A stretch of 24,443 nt of DNA from the NCBI GenBank assembly GCA_004151065.3, contig NWUY0300017946.1, forward strand, positions 1-24,443. The letters are read 5' to 3'. The translations under genes were made by a program, and so were the position numbers. The first letter of the stretch is position 1, and each line of letters opens with the position of its first letter. Source of the stretch: Larix sibirica (taxonomy: Eukaryota; Streptophyta; Pinopsida; Pinales; Pinaceae). The notes beneath the pieces are model-generated. The model was not told the origin of the DNA, made no database searches, and saw nothing but the letters and a program-made list of their open reading frames with translations. Below are positions 1 through 8,659 of the stretch, one piece after another.

Positions 1-443
1 TCAGTTTTCTATTGCATCTAATGTGTCAAAAGAGGCCCACATTAGCTTGCACTATCCCTTAAGAAAGTTGTACTCTCATTCGAAAATTTGAAAAATCTAA
101 TCTCAACAAAAGTCTAAATTATATATCCATTTTTTAATTCCACATTAAATGAAATATGTATTTTTACATAAATGTATTAGAGCAACAATTTCAAAATATT
201 TTCTCTAAAATCTTTTCGAGCATAGAAATAAAATTCTAAAGAAAACCAAGTGACTCCTTATCTTTTAAAGGTCCCATAAAACAAAGCCTATCATCGTGAT
301 CATAATTATGTATTTTAAATATTTTCACCTTAACCTTAATGACATATACTAATTTTAGCATGAAGAACGAGAGGCTCCCTATCACCACTTCAAACATCAC
401 GGAAAATTAGTCAAAGGTCAAGAGAGATTGGACTAGAGAAATG
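1..443. other. AT-rich intergenic DNA, no gene seen
   Basis: No open frame of note, RNA gene or structured repeat was recognised here. The composition is AT-rich with many A and T runs, as in the intergenic parts further right. Confidence 0.6.
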
Positions 444-797
444 GTTTTTTCTTATTTAATCATAACTAAATTTCAATGTGAAAATGTGGAAAGATAGGGA
501 GATTGGGAATAAAATAAAGTTGACATGTAGTTTTTTTTTACTTAATCATAACTAAGTTTTAAAATGAAAATGTGGAAATATAGGGAGATTGAGAATAACA
601 TAATGTTGAATTACTACAAAGAAATCATTAAGCCCACTGGATCAAAAGAAATTTCCGTTATTGTAGATTGTTAACTATTGAGAATTAGTTGGGGAGGATG
701 CCCTCCAAGATCAATATTATTAAATAGAATCACATAGCTAAGTTTTAAAACAAAATTTAAAGCAACACGAGGATTTAGAGTAAAATAAAGTTGAATA
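444..797 (+). repeat. 86-base direct repeat, two adjacent copies plus a decayed third
   Basis: Copy A (444-529) and copy B (530-615) are adjacent with an 86-base offset. Both carry a T run, then TTAATCATAACTAA, then GAAAATGTGGAAA, then ATAGGGAGATTG. A more diverged third copy lies at about 728-797, with CATAGCTAAGTTTTAAAA, GAGGATTTAGAGTAAA and AAAGTTGAATAAC. It is separated from copy B by about 110 bases of other sequence. No coding role is seen. Confidence 0.75.
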
Positions 798-817
798 ACA
801 ACAACAACAACAACAAC
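797..817 (+). repeat. (AAC)7 microsatellite
   Basis: Seven perfect AAC units are followed by an A run. It sits directly at the end of the third decayed copy of the 86-base repeat. Confidence 0.9.
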
Positions 818-819
818 AA

Positions 820-1354
820 AAAACTCAAGTTAGAATATTAAAATTATCTTTTCATTGTTGTCCAAGAACAAATACACTTTGCAAAAAATTATAAAATATG
901 AGACAATATAAGAAATGAAAAGAACTTTACACGGTAACTCCATAGCTTATTAACTCATTTTGAAGTTATTAGATCATAGAAACAATTTAGAGAAATCGAG
1001 AAGTAACTAATTTAATTTTATAGGTTTGATAAGCCAAAGTTAGTCTCAATATTTTTTTTTTCTCCCCTTCAATTTAATATTCACATACATTATAAAATTA
1101 GCATTCTCATACATGGTCAATTTTAGATTAAAAGAAAATTCATGAATGCCAATTGCTATCAAACTCGAGTTTGAAAGCGGATCATCCATAGATATTAGAA
1201 AAAACAATGTTTACCATAATAATAAATATAAATGAAAATATTCTTTGCTTTAGCCATATTCCTCCTATGAGATTAGATTCGTATTACATTATCTAAACCC
1301 TAGAAAGTTGTAAGTTGTACAAAGTTTCAATACTATATTGGTTAATATATGTAG
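820..1354. other. AT-rich intergenic DNA, no gene seen
   Basis: No convincing open frame, RNA gene or long repeat was seen. The only low-complexity item is a T run near 1052-1060. Confidence 0.55.
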
Positions 1355-1360
1355 TTTGTT

Positions 1361-1503
1361 CAGGGAGGCAGGTGCAGGGGTGTCCTTTTGGATCTCAAAG
1401 GAAATGCAATATTAACTTTGAATGGGGTCTAAGAATGGCCACAAATAATCAAGCAAAGCACTATGCCATCTATCAAGGTCTTCTGAATGTTTCCACATGT
1501 TAG
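1361..1503 (+). pseudogene. Broken RNase H domain fragment of a retrotransposon
   Basis: The frame read from 1315 contains FEWGLRMATNNQAKHYAIYQ from about 1417, followed by GLLNV and a TAG stop at 1501. The TNNQA motif (1441-1455) followed by a Y-A-x-Y-x-G-L pattern is characteristic of the plant RNase H family attached to reverse transcriptases (RVT_3-like). There the motif is usually T-N-N-x-A-E; here the glutamate is replaced by lysine. The preceding glycine-rich strand (GAG, 1371-1379) lies in another frame, so at least one frameshift separates the two parts. About a third of the domain remains and no reverse transcriptase is visible beside it. It may derive from a LINE or a Ty3-type element. 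It is non-functional and not a host gene. Confidence 0.7.
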
Positions 1504-1840
1504 CGCAGATCTACTTCGACCAAGGTTCACACATTTAAACACCAACAAACCCCAATATACCGGCCCGAAAGGGTCTAGCCCTTTAGGCAACACCTGCAAG
1601 GCATATGAGGTTTCACCCAAAATATCTATGGGAGTTGCATGAACCAATTTTCTGCAGTAGCGAAGGGGTGCGACAGAAACCCAACAACCATAACATCCTT
1701 AGCCTCGACATAGAACCTTACTTAACACTTTGCATACTTGATTATATCTAACAATTTAATTAACTATGATAGATATTCATTCATATACTATGCTTACACA
1801 TGGATCATTGCTCATTCATCAATATGCAACATATAATAAT
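1504..1840. other. Unassigned stretch between RNase H scrap and LTR-like segment
   Basis: This stretch is moderately GC-richer from about 1500 to 1700. A minus-strand frame at 1429-1647 overlaps the RNase H scrap antisense and is treated as its shadow. No primer-binding site typical of copia elements (TGGTATCAGAGC) was found on the minus strand where it would follow the LTR. Confidence 0.4.
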
Positions 1841-1929
1841 AAACATAACACATCATGATAGAAACATACACATTAAACACCAAATTTTACGTGGAAACCC
1901 AAACGGGAGAAAACCACGGAAGCACTTTC

Positions 1930-1935
1930 TTTATT
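1930..1935 (-). promoter_or_regulatory. Polyadenylation signal of the LTR-like segment
   Basis: The minus strand reads ATGAATAAAGAAAG. It lies about 195 bases downstream of the TATA box and just before the conserved CCACG-containing block. Confidence 0.4.
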
Positions 1936-2127
1936 CATGAGTCGGTAAAAAATAAGCGCTTCATGTTTTGCAATGACTTACATATTTTTCCTTCTTTTAC
2001 AAGGAATCTGTGCACATGGCCTGTAGATTATACGCCTCTTCTTGACATCAAAGCAGAGTTCTCCAAAAATAGGACATCAACTAGCTCATTAATTCACTAA
2101 GAGTCCCAAAATTCCCAACCCTTTACA

Positions 2128-2135
2128 TATTTATA
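2128..2135 (-). promoter_or_regulatory. TATA box of the LTR-like segment
   Basis: The minus strand reads CCCTATAAATATG here. The spacing to the AATAAA signal at 1930-1935 fits an LTR U3-R arrangement. Activity is unknown. Confidence 0.45.
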
Positions 2136-2239
2136 GGGCACACACAGCATGCCCCACTCCCACTACTCCACTAACTATCTACTCTACTCATAAGTGGACA
2201 AAAATTCTAACTAACTTACTTAACTCCACCCTTGACATT

Positions 2240-2657
2240 GTCAAAATGCCCAAATTCCTAGATTTTCGGCCGCTTTGTCAAAAAAAAATTCCTTGCCCCA
2301 TTTTCACATCAAGACTTCGCAAAAAATTTAGTTCAAAACTTTACCTGGCCCAACACCACCCTTGGAATCCAATTGATTTCCATTATAGTAGATTCCTTAT
2401 TAATCCTTTCTCAAACTAGGAAAAAAAGGATCTTAATGACAGTTTAGTTGATAGGCTGCAAAAGCATATCAATAGGCTTCTCAATCGAATCCCGGATGCT
2501 CAAATATTTCATGTGAAATGAGAAAACAATCAACAAGCATATCATTTTGGAAATAAGGCGACTCATTTGATATCAAGAGCATGATCATAAATGGGGGTTA
2601 ACAAGTGTCCCTATATTAGCTCCCCTAAGGAAATTAGAGTCGCAACGACTCCCTTAG
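2240..2657. other. Spacer before the decayed ORF, nothing identified
   Basis: No gene or repeat was recognised. The in-frame TAG at 2655-2657 closes the reading frame upstream of the decayed coding region that follows. Confidence 0.5.
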
Positions 2658-3719
2658 GATGAAGCTAAGTGTTTTTCGATTTGTTTGGGGGTGGATCAAA
2701 TTACTATAAGGTTGGTCAGATCCCTCATAAATGAACAAAACCGTCAATCGTGGCCGTTAATGTATGATGCTAGGTGTTTGTCCTTGTGCATGGAGGATCC
2801 TTCAGGCCAGTACATGAGGATGGTTTGCATGATCTCTATTTCTCCCTACCTACGCTTTGACATTTTATTCTATCATTTGGAGAGAGCACAAGGAAAGAAA
2901 TATGGTGTCTATTGCAGTCTGGTGATGGTGTTGAAAGAATTTGGTGATATAGCTGCCTTCCCCTACGCCCTAGGGGAGTGGCTTCTAGATGCAGAGTTTT
3001 TCGGGCGTGAGGATGATACTCTTCAGGAAGTTACTTTCAGGTCTGACTCGGGCTCTACCCTGTCTCTAATATAGACATACTAGGATCCAAAAATGTCAGG
3101 AGGTTTGTTCTATTTAGCAATCATGAAGCTTGCGGTAGACATAGAGGAAAAAATTGCAAGAGCTCTCAAACGGAATTCGAGAAGCTCGAGTAGACATACA
3201 TGACATCCGAATTCATTTACATTGGATGAATTAATAGATGGAGGGTCTGCTTGCTGTTGTTCGACAAATAATAAAACGAGTGCCTTCGTTAGACTCCCAC
3301 CTAGAAGATGTTCAGCAAGTTACTCTAGCTCACATCCCACACATCCTGCTTAGATTCTCACCTTGACAATATGGAGAGAAATGTTTGTACCCACAAAGCT
3401 CAGGTAGAGGCAATTGAGGTCACTTTGGAGTGCCATGATCCTCTTCTAGCAATAAAAAAAGTCCTGCATTTCTGATTCTGGAAGTAAAGAAAATGAGGAT
3501 GTCACATTTTACCATCCTATCAATGCAACCGTGAATATATCTAGCTCAGATGATCGCAATGATGAAAATACAAAGAACAATCAGGCACTCAAACTATGGA
3601 TAGTGAGGAGAGCAATGAAACACAAGCTGCAGGAGGAAGATGTTGAGGATAGACATGAGGAAGATGTTGAAAACAGTCACGATGTCCAAGTTAGGGATAG
3701 TGATCCTAGTTCCATTTAA
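2658..3719 (+). pseudogene. Decayed coding region of unrecognised protein
   Basis: I do not recognise this protein. One frame is open from 2658 to 3071 (first ATG at 2760, starting MYDARCLSLCMEDPSGQYM). It stops with TAG at 3072 and again at 3081, then reopens at ATG 3093 for 36 codons (MSGGLFYLAIMKLAVDIEEK) to TGA 3201. A different frame then looks coding from about 3185 to 3365 (LLAVVRQIIKRVPSLDSHLE, followed by DVQQVTLAHIPHIL), so a frameshift is likely. A third frame at about 3366-3475 reads like a helical segment (LDNMERNVCTHKAQVEAIEV). From 3456 the first frame is open again to TAA 3717-3719 and ends in an acidic tail rich in D, E, N and S. The total of about 350 codons with stops and frame changes indicates an old coding sequence under no present constraint. 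It lies between retroelement scraps, so it may be an element protein or a captured gene. No catalytic motif is evident. Confidence 0.45.
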
Positions 3720-4613
3720 TTTTGTTTTTATATGAAGTTTTTTTGCAAGCAGCTACTAGGATAGTATGTTAGAATTTATAGCAGCTTAGGAGAACATGTT
3801 TCTTGCGTAAGACTTATATTTTCATGGATGACTATAACTGAGCTAAATAATGCTCATAGACTTCTAATATCTTGCTCGGAAATTTTGTATTGTTTTGCTC
3901 AACAAATATACGTTTTCATTATATATATGAATTAAGATTTAATAATAATAAAATCAAGATTTAAGTTTTTGTATGAATTATGTTTTGTAAAACCAAATTT
4001 TGCTCTAAGAATTTTATAAACAATTTTATAAAGTATATACCAATCGAATTTTAACTTTGAACTTTGGAAAACCGCATCCTCCTTTTTGATATAAAATTAA
4101 ACCATTTTAGTTTTAAAAAAAAATATTTAGTACATTATTTATAAGTTAGTTATCTCACATTCACAATCAACACACTTTTTATTTGAACTTTGCACCAAAG
4201 AAAAACACACTTTTTGCATATGGTATTTTGGAAATTCCAATGGAGCAATAAAATACAACTTTGAAATTGATGCAATGCTCCTTTTGCACTTAATAAGTGG
4301 AACTCCATCTCAATGTTGATAACTTCCTTTCCACAACTAAATGTAAAAAAATGTTTAAATTGAATGCAAAATTTTAACATTAATAAGTATCATAATTAAC
4401 TAAAATTATTTTAATTATTTTTTCAATATCATTTTTATTGATAGTTTCCAAAAAAAACTTTATTCGTTATTTTTTCATTATTAACTTATCAAAATAAGTT
4501 TAATAATTATTTTTAAAAAAATATCAAATAAATAAAATACCATATTTAATTAATTTAACTTCAAAATTATTTTAAAATATTTATATCTTATTTATTTAAA
4601 ATAAATTATATAT
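3720..4613. other. Very AT-rich spacer, no gene seen
   Basis: The sequence consists largely of A/T runs such as ATAATAATAAAAT and TTTAATTATTTT. The 76-codon minus frame at 4150-4380 has no recognisable composition or motif and is not called. Confidence 0.6.
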
Positions 4614-4790
4614 AGTTAACAGCCATTAATCCCTCAAGATATACTAAGTTGTTCAAAAATGTATTTATATTTTATTTATTTAAAAATGTTCAAAAATATA
4701 TTAATATTTTATTTATTTAAAAATATATAAAAAATACAAGGCTACTATTAATCCCTTATGATATACTAAAATGTTCAAAAGCTATGATAC
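4614..4790 (+). repeat. AT-rich direct repeats leading into the 66-base array
   Basis: ATTAATCCCT followed by GATATACTAA and GTTCAAAA occurs at 4625 and again at 4747, an offset of about 122 bases. Inside this interval TTTTATTTATTTAAAAAT occurs at 4670 and 4707, a 37-base offset. The second copy of the larger unit runs directly into the first copy of the 66-base array. Confidence 0.6.
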
Positions 4791-5030
4791 ATTTAGATCA
4801 TTCCATTTCCCATGTGCAAGAAAATGTCCAAAAGCTATGATACATTTAGAAGTTATATTTGGATCATTCCATTTTCCATGCGCAAGAAAATATTCAAAAA
4901 CTATGATACATTTAGAAGTTATATTTGGATCATTCCATTTTCCATGTGCAAGAAAATATTCAAAAGTTATGATACATTTAGAAGTTATATTTGGATCATT
5001 CCATTTTCCATGTGCAAGAAAGAGCCAAAA
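4772..5030 (+). repeat. Four-copy tandem array, 66-base unit
   Basis: The anchor YTATGATACATTTAGA starts at 4782, 4835, 4901 and 4967. The last two intervals are exactly 66 bases. The first is 53 because copy one lacks 13 bases (the AGTTATATTTGG region). Each unit contains TTGGATCATTCCATTTTCCA and TGTGCAAGAAA, and copies differ at only a few positions. Because 66 is 22 codons, frames stay open through the array on both strands. The apparent repetitive proteins at 4771-5067 (+), 4812-5048 (+) and 4782-5036 (-) are by-products of that and not genes. Confidence 0.9.
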
Positions 5031-5129
5031 GCACAACTACGAATCTAAATGTTATATGATTATCTGAATACATTAACGAAACCAAATCAAAACAATAAGA
5101 TCTAATAAATAAATAAAATCTAAAATATT

Positions 5130-5395
5130 GAACAGCATGGTGGTGATTATTAAAATAATACTAAATAATCTTTCGTAAGAGACAACATTTGACAATTTGA
5201 TATTGTCAAGGAATTCTAGAATATATTAATAAAAAGCATTATGATTATTAATATGTTATGAAATAATAATTCATAACGGACAACATATTGACAATTTGAT
5301 ATTATCTTAACAAATATTAAATAGCATGTTGGTTGTTAATATGTTATGAAATAAAATCTTTCATAACGGACAACATATTGACAATTTAATATTAT
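5130..5395 (+). repeat. Degenerate tandem repeat of about 88-98 bases, three copies
   Basis: The shared core is GACAACATATTGACAATTTGATATT. It is found at 5183 (with a 2-base deletion), 5281 and 5371. Copies two and three are also preceded by TATGTTATGAAATAA and TCATAACG. AGCATG followed by GTGGTTGTTAAT-like sequence recurs at about 5134 and 5323. Identity is highest between the second and third copies. Confidence 0.75.
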
Positions 5396-5409
5396 TTTAC
5401 CAATAATGT

Positions 5410-5640
5410 CAGGCTGAGTAAAAAAGCCTTTGTTATAGCGTTTGTGATTCATTAGTGTCTTCAAATGTTAAACTGTAATTAAATATATAAAAATACGTTT
5501 CCTTTACCTCCGTTTTTTGAAGAAGCAAGATTGCCTAGTGCTCTTCCTTGGCTGTCTCCAAAATTGTTCCATAATACTATCGAGGTTTGATATAACAACA
5601 GGGATCAACTTTGTCCCCTCCACAGCAGCTTTTTGGTTTT
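5410..5640. other. Start of low-copy-like region; exon-like frames on both strands
   Basis: The base composition becomes more balanced here. On the minus strand an open frame over about 5636-5516 reads AAVEGTKLIPVVISNLDSIM and ends at AAACGGAG/GTAAAGG, a good plant splice donor. On the plus strand an open frame over about 5497-5592 reads FPLPPFFEEARLPSALPWLS before a TGA. At most one of these can be real coding sequence. The minus reading is favoured slightly because of the splice donor. No family was recognised for either. Confidence 0.25.
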
Positions 5641-5652
5641 AGATTTGTAGGT

Positions 5653-5764
5653 GATGGCAGCGCACAAATGTATGTAAACAAAGAACTATTTTAACCAAGA
5701 TTTCAAATGATGGCAGCGCACAAATGTATGTAAACAAAGAACTATTTTAACCAAGATTTCAAAT
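5653..5764 (+). repeat. Exact 56-base tandem duplication
   Basis: Positions 5653-5708 are repeated base for base at 5709-5764. The unit begins GATGGCAGCGCACAAATG and ends ACCAAGATTTCAAAT. Perfect identity suggests a recent event relative to the surrounding decayed repeats. Confidence 0.95.
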
Positions 5765-5875
5765 GGGAAGTTAGCATAATTGCAAGACAAAATTTAAAAT
5801 CCAAGATATGTTTAAATGCAGAAATAAGAAAATAATGAAATAATGGAGCATTGACTATGCTTTAAGATTGTCAAT

Positions 5876-6004
5876 ATGTACACTGTCTGGCTGGCACCAG
5901 CATTATACTTGCACTTGGATATGAGAGCCAAACCAAAATCTACTAAAGACAATGTACTGTATCCTCCATCCACCGGGCAACGCCTTGCCAACTGGATGAA
6001 TTGA
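5876..6004 (+). other. Small 42-codon open frame, coding status unclear
   Basis: An ATG at 5876 opens a frame (MYTVWLAPALYLHLDMRAKP) to TGA at 6002-6004, with an in-frame stop shortly upstream. On the opposite strand the same DNA is open for about 65 codons without an ATG (RCPVDGGYSTLSLVDFGLAL). A kinase DFG motif is not supported in that reading, because the expected APE region is absent. Either strand could be an exon. No family was recognised. Confidence 0.2.
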
Positions 6005-6242
6005 ATTCCCGTGTAAGAAGAGATAATGAACGTGAAAACGAAAATTTATAATAAAAATATTAATAATAAATCAATTATGTACAGGTGCTCGGGAGCCACC
6101 TACATTGATGGGGATCAATTAATACTTCACTGCAAAGCCCGTGTATATTCTTCACATCCGAATATCGAATGCAGTATTTTTGACGTAGAAATTTTTCTCA
6201 TGAATATTTGTTACATCAACAAGAGTTTATAAAGAATCATAC

Positions 6243-6662
6243 ATGGGTGATATACTCATTTTTAATCTATACATATTTAAGATTGAGCCGTTCAGCCAAT
6301 ATCACAAACGAGAAGACGAGTTCAAAAACCCATGTCCAGACAACCCCACTTCCAAAATCTCAACTCCCAAAACGAAAAAGACGGATGATAAGAGTTTGAT
6401 ATTGTACAGTGGTTTCCTGAGGCATCCATTGGTTGGTTTGTCTCATGCCGCCGAGCTAGACGAGCTAAACCCAATGTTAGCCTTTGTTGTTCTCCAGGTC
6501 CTTCCCTCTACCCGTGGATACACACACAACGATACCAGAGGATTGGCCTCATACGGCAGCGAAACCCCAACCACAGCACGGTTATCCATTCGAGCTTTGG
6601 CTGTTGTGAGTGGATCCGTTTTATTGGAGCAACCGGCTGTGGCTCCATATACATTCCTTTGA
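6243..6662 (+). CDS. Hypothetical ORF of 139 codons, overlapping an antisense ORF
   Basis: This is a complete frame from ATG 6243 to the stop ending at 6662. The N-terminal third is charged (KREDEF, KTKKTDDK) and the rest is rich in A, L, T and S. No domain, signal peptide or membrane span was recognised. It overlaps a 149-codon frame on the other strand (6443-6892) by about 220 bases. The locally higher GC content lowers the stop-codon frequency and could open both frames by chance. No TATA box or splice pattern clearly supports it, so it is reported as a low-confidence hypothetical. Confidence 0.15.
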   Translation: MGDILIFNLYIFKIEPFSQYHKREDEFKNPCPDNPTSKISTPKTKKTDDKSLILYSGFLRHPLVGLSHAAELDELNPMLAFVVLQVLPSTRGYTHNDTRGLASYGSETPTTARLSIRALAVVSGSVLLEQPAVAPYTFL

Positions 6663-6892
6663 AGTTGGTGCGCTGAATGGCAGTGGCAGAGAAACGTAGC
6701 CCGAGGGAAGAGAACTGGCAAACAGTACGCCCTGATGGATTTTTCCTTGTACATATTCAACAGCAGAGCAGAAGAGCGTGTAACCCGGCCCTGCAAACAG
6801 CCACTCCAGTTAGCATAAAAGATGTAGGTATGTGGGCACACATTTAGTTTATGTGTATGTATGTTATGAGGCGAGGCAAAAGAGTAACACAT
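6443..6892 (-). CDS. Longest ORF of the window, 149 codons, hypothetical
   Basis: The frame runs from ATG at 6892-6890 to TGA at 6445-6443. It has nine cysteines scattered in its first 85 residues, ends in a run of serines and alanines (FSSSSSAA), and shows no recognised domain. It conflicts with another minus-strand reading. A good splice acceptor CTGTTTGCAG ends at 6791 on the minus strand, and from there a different frame (PGYTLFCSAVEYVQGKIHQG) stays open to TAA at 6623-6621. If that exon is real, this ORF is only its shadow. Codon choice does not discriminate by eye. Confidence 0.2.
   Translation of the reverse strand: MCYSFASPHNIHTHKLNVCPHTYIFYANWSGCLQGRVTRSSALLLNMYKEKSIRAYCLPVLFPRATFLCHCHSAHQLQRNVYGATAGCSNKTDPLTTAKARMDNRAVVGVSLPYEANPLVSLCVYPRVEGRTWRTTKANIGFSSSSSAA
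6621..6790 (-). other. Candidate terminal coding exon of a minus-strand gene
   Basis: A pyrimidine-containing acceptor, CTGTTTGCAG, occupies 6800-6791 (minus). The next 170 bases are open in one frame for 56 codons up to TAA (6623-6621). The encoded peptide (PGYTLFCSAVEYVQGKIHQG, then VLFASSLPSGYVSLPLPFSA) has an ordinary soluble-protein composition. I do not recognise the family. No AATAAA was found immediately downstream. Exon status is inference from splice site plus open frame. Confidence 0.3.
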
Positions 6893-7537
6893 GGATTAGG
6901 GATACGGTGGTCAGAAGAAATAGACTGTGTACTTGGTACGGATACGTCCATTCTAACCACAACTCATGACACTTTGATTGCTGGTCCCGTGCATGCATAG
7001 GGAATACGGATCACTGCAGTGGCGACCAGGACTACTGCAGCTGTCTCGAATTTGAGAAAAGGACGCACCCCACTTCAGTGGTAGCCATTTAAAGGCCTTA
7101 AAAGCGTACGTTGATATCCGGAGAGGATGACTACTCCGTTATCTTCCACTGAATTCAAAACTGAAGAGATAGGCATTTCATGCTAGTATGCTACATGTTT
7201 ATCTCTTAGCCTCACGATTGTGTATTTACATGACGTTCTACGCAGGTTTAGTAGCTTTATGGTCATTTGTGTATAAGATTCTCCAATATTTTCTTTTCAA
7301 GTTTTGAGCTTGCATCCAAACCCAGTGTCAGCGAAAAAATGCAACTTGTATGAAAGCGATCCTGTATATCAGGATAATAATTGCAAAAAAGCCCAATCCA
7401 TAGTTGACTGACAATGTGTAAAGAGCGAAATCATTGTTATGAGTTCAAACATTATCTTTCGCAGCAGACAACATATTACAGACAGGTTTAATTTTCTAAG
7501 GTGTTGTGGGGCCGTCTAATGATATTCTCAAACATAT
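6893..7537. other. Intron-like or intergenic stretch with short open frames
   Basis: The sequence is moderately balanced. On the minus strand a 34-codon frame from an ATG near 7172 (MPISSVLNSVEDNGVVILSG) and a following frame (FETAAVVLVATAVIRIPYAC) are open and could be exon pieces, but no consistent splice boundaries join them. A perfect 10-base palindrome, CACTGCAGTG, lies at about 7013-7022. Confidence 0.25.
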
Positions 7538-7705
7538 TCAGTCTTCTATTGTTTTAACACAACCCTGTCCCCACATATCCTCCAAAATCTCTACACGGAT
7601 TGCGCCTTGGAAAAATATAGAATGGAGATTTCTCAGTACTGCTGCAATTAAGTCGAACAAAGCAATCACTTTGACAACAAGTGAATCGTTGTTACCAGTC
7701 AACAT
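7538..7705 (-). other. 55-codon open frame with protein-like composition
   Basis: On the minus strand an ATG at 7705-7703 opens a frame starting MLTGNNDSLVVKVIALFDLI and ending CVKTIED before TGA at 7540-7538. The composition, with alternating hydrophobic and charged residues, looks more like real protein than most frames here. An internal splice acceptor CTTAATTGCAG lies within it. The plus-strand 76-codon frame over 7506-7736 is its antisense. The family is not recognised. It could be an exon of the same minus-strand gene as the 6621-6790 candidate. Confidence 0.25.
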
Positions 7706-7818
7706 TCTTATTTATTCACAGTTAAAATTCCTTTGACAACAATTTCAAATGAAAGAAAGGCATACTGAAAAATAGCATTTAACATAAAATAAAGTGTTAA
7801 ATAAATTGTGGACAAACC

Positions 7819-7941
7819 TGCGGCAGATTCTTTGAAATAACTTGTTTTGGAATTAAAAATCAGAGAACTCCATATTGACAGCTTCTCTGGACCGAAATTT
7901 CCAAACAGATCCGTTGACGCCGTGGATTTGAAACCTTGCAT
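7819..7941 (-). other. Possible first coding exon, minus strand
   Basis: A frame starting at ATG 7941 (MQGFKSTASTDLFGNFGPEK) is open to a plausible donor, GCCGCAG/GTTTGT, at about 7819. Beyond the donor it continues into AT-rich sequence with intron-like composition. The context before the ATG (CATCAACA) is acceptable for plants. A good donor, TCAAAG/GTAAAGG, also occurs upstream at about 8013 (minus). No family was recognised, and other frames of the same DNA are equally open. Confidence 0.2.
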
Positions 7942-8262
7942 TGTTGATGAAGACGCCTTGTGATCATTTTGGAATACTACTTGAGCTTTACTTCGGCTTT
8001 AAGCCTTTACCTTTGACAACGAACACTGGCCGTAGCAAAACAATTTAAGCCTTGCAGAAGGTCTGCAGAGGTCTCACGGGCAGTGATCTACATGGCGATC
8101 ATATGGTTATAAGCAATAAGCAGTGAAGGTAAAGTTACACACAAACAGAAGATATAAAATACTAGTAAAATGCCCGATGTGTTTCAATGACAATTGAGCC
8201 CCCATCTGAAGAAAACGACGGAGCGGGAAATGATCCTGGGAGTAACTCGAAAAGAAATTATG

Positions 8263-8541
8263 CTATGTTGTGCTGCTCTGAATGAAAGCTCGGCTTTTTT
8301 GAAGAGAGGTAACAGAAGCGTTTCTCGAGAGAGGCAACGGAGAGTCAAATAGTGGTCTAAAACCCCAAAGTCCCCAGGAATCTTTTAACTTGGAATGAGA
8401 TCTTAACCACATGGAGAAACCAAGTTTATTAATACTACTTAACGAGGAGACAGAGCAATGAATACTATTTAATGTAGATTTGGAAGTTGGAAGTAGATTT
8501 AGCACTTGCGTGGTAGCGGGGTAGATGACTTTTCTGCACAT
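8263..8541 (-). CDS. Hypothetical 92-codon ORF with transit-peptide-like composition
   Basis: This is a complete frame from ATG 8541-8539 to TAG at 8265-8263. It has about 19 serines, eleven lysine or arginine residues and only two aspartates, with no glutamate. This serine-rich, basic composition is typical of organelle transit peptides. It starts MCRKVIYPATTQVLNLLPTS. No mature domain follows before the stop, so it would be either an exon with missed splicing or a chance frame. An overlapping minus frame entered from the acceptor GGGCTTGTTGCAG at about 8645 reads LVYFLVRKSPFTWLGFLVFP and is hydrophobic. Function is unknown. Confidence 0.25.
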   Translation of the reverse strand: MCRKVIYPATTQVLNLLPTSKSTLNSIHCSVSSLSSINKLGFSMWLRSHSKLKDSWGLWGFRPLFDSPLPLSRNASVTSLQKSRAFIQSSTT

Positions 8542-8659
8542 GCTTGGCTAAAAAACGCTTCCAGATGAATTTCAGCGCAGGGAAAACTAAAAAGCCAAGC
8601 CATGTGAATGGAGATTTTCTGACTAGAAAATAAACTAATATCTGCAACAAGCCCAAAGG

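Larger units (their letters stand above)
1855..2240 (-). mobile_element. Copia-like LTR fragment
   Basis: Read on the minus strand, this segment has the order expected of a plant LTR promoter and R region. A TATA box (TATAAATA) lies at 2135-2128. About 200 bases downstream come an AATAAA signal at 1935-1930 and a block containing TTTCCACGTAAAATTTGG. That last block closely resembles a motif common near the 3' side of many plant Ty1/copia LTRs. The plus-strand 81-codon frame over 1855-2100 is a reading of this LTR and is not taken as a gene. LTR ends, target-site duplication and internal coding region were not found, so it is a truncated or solo remnant. The family assignment is inference from motif memory. 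Confidence 0.5.

Noticed and set aside
1855-2100. 81-codon plus-strand ORF
   Set aside because: It lies antisense over an LTR-like segment with a conserved non-coding motif, so it is a shadow.
4771-5067. Repetitive proteins on both strands
   Set aside because: They are explained by the 66-base tandem unit being a multiple of three; no transcript or start signals support them.
5850-6010. VDFGLAL on the minus strand as a protein-kinase DFG motif
   Set aside because: No APE motif, catalytic loop or glycine-rich loop is found in any nearby frame.
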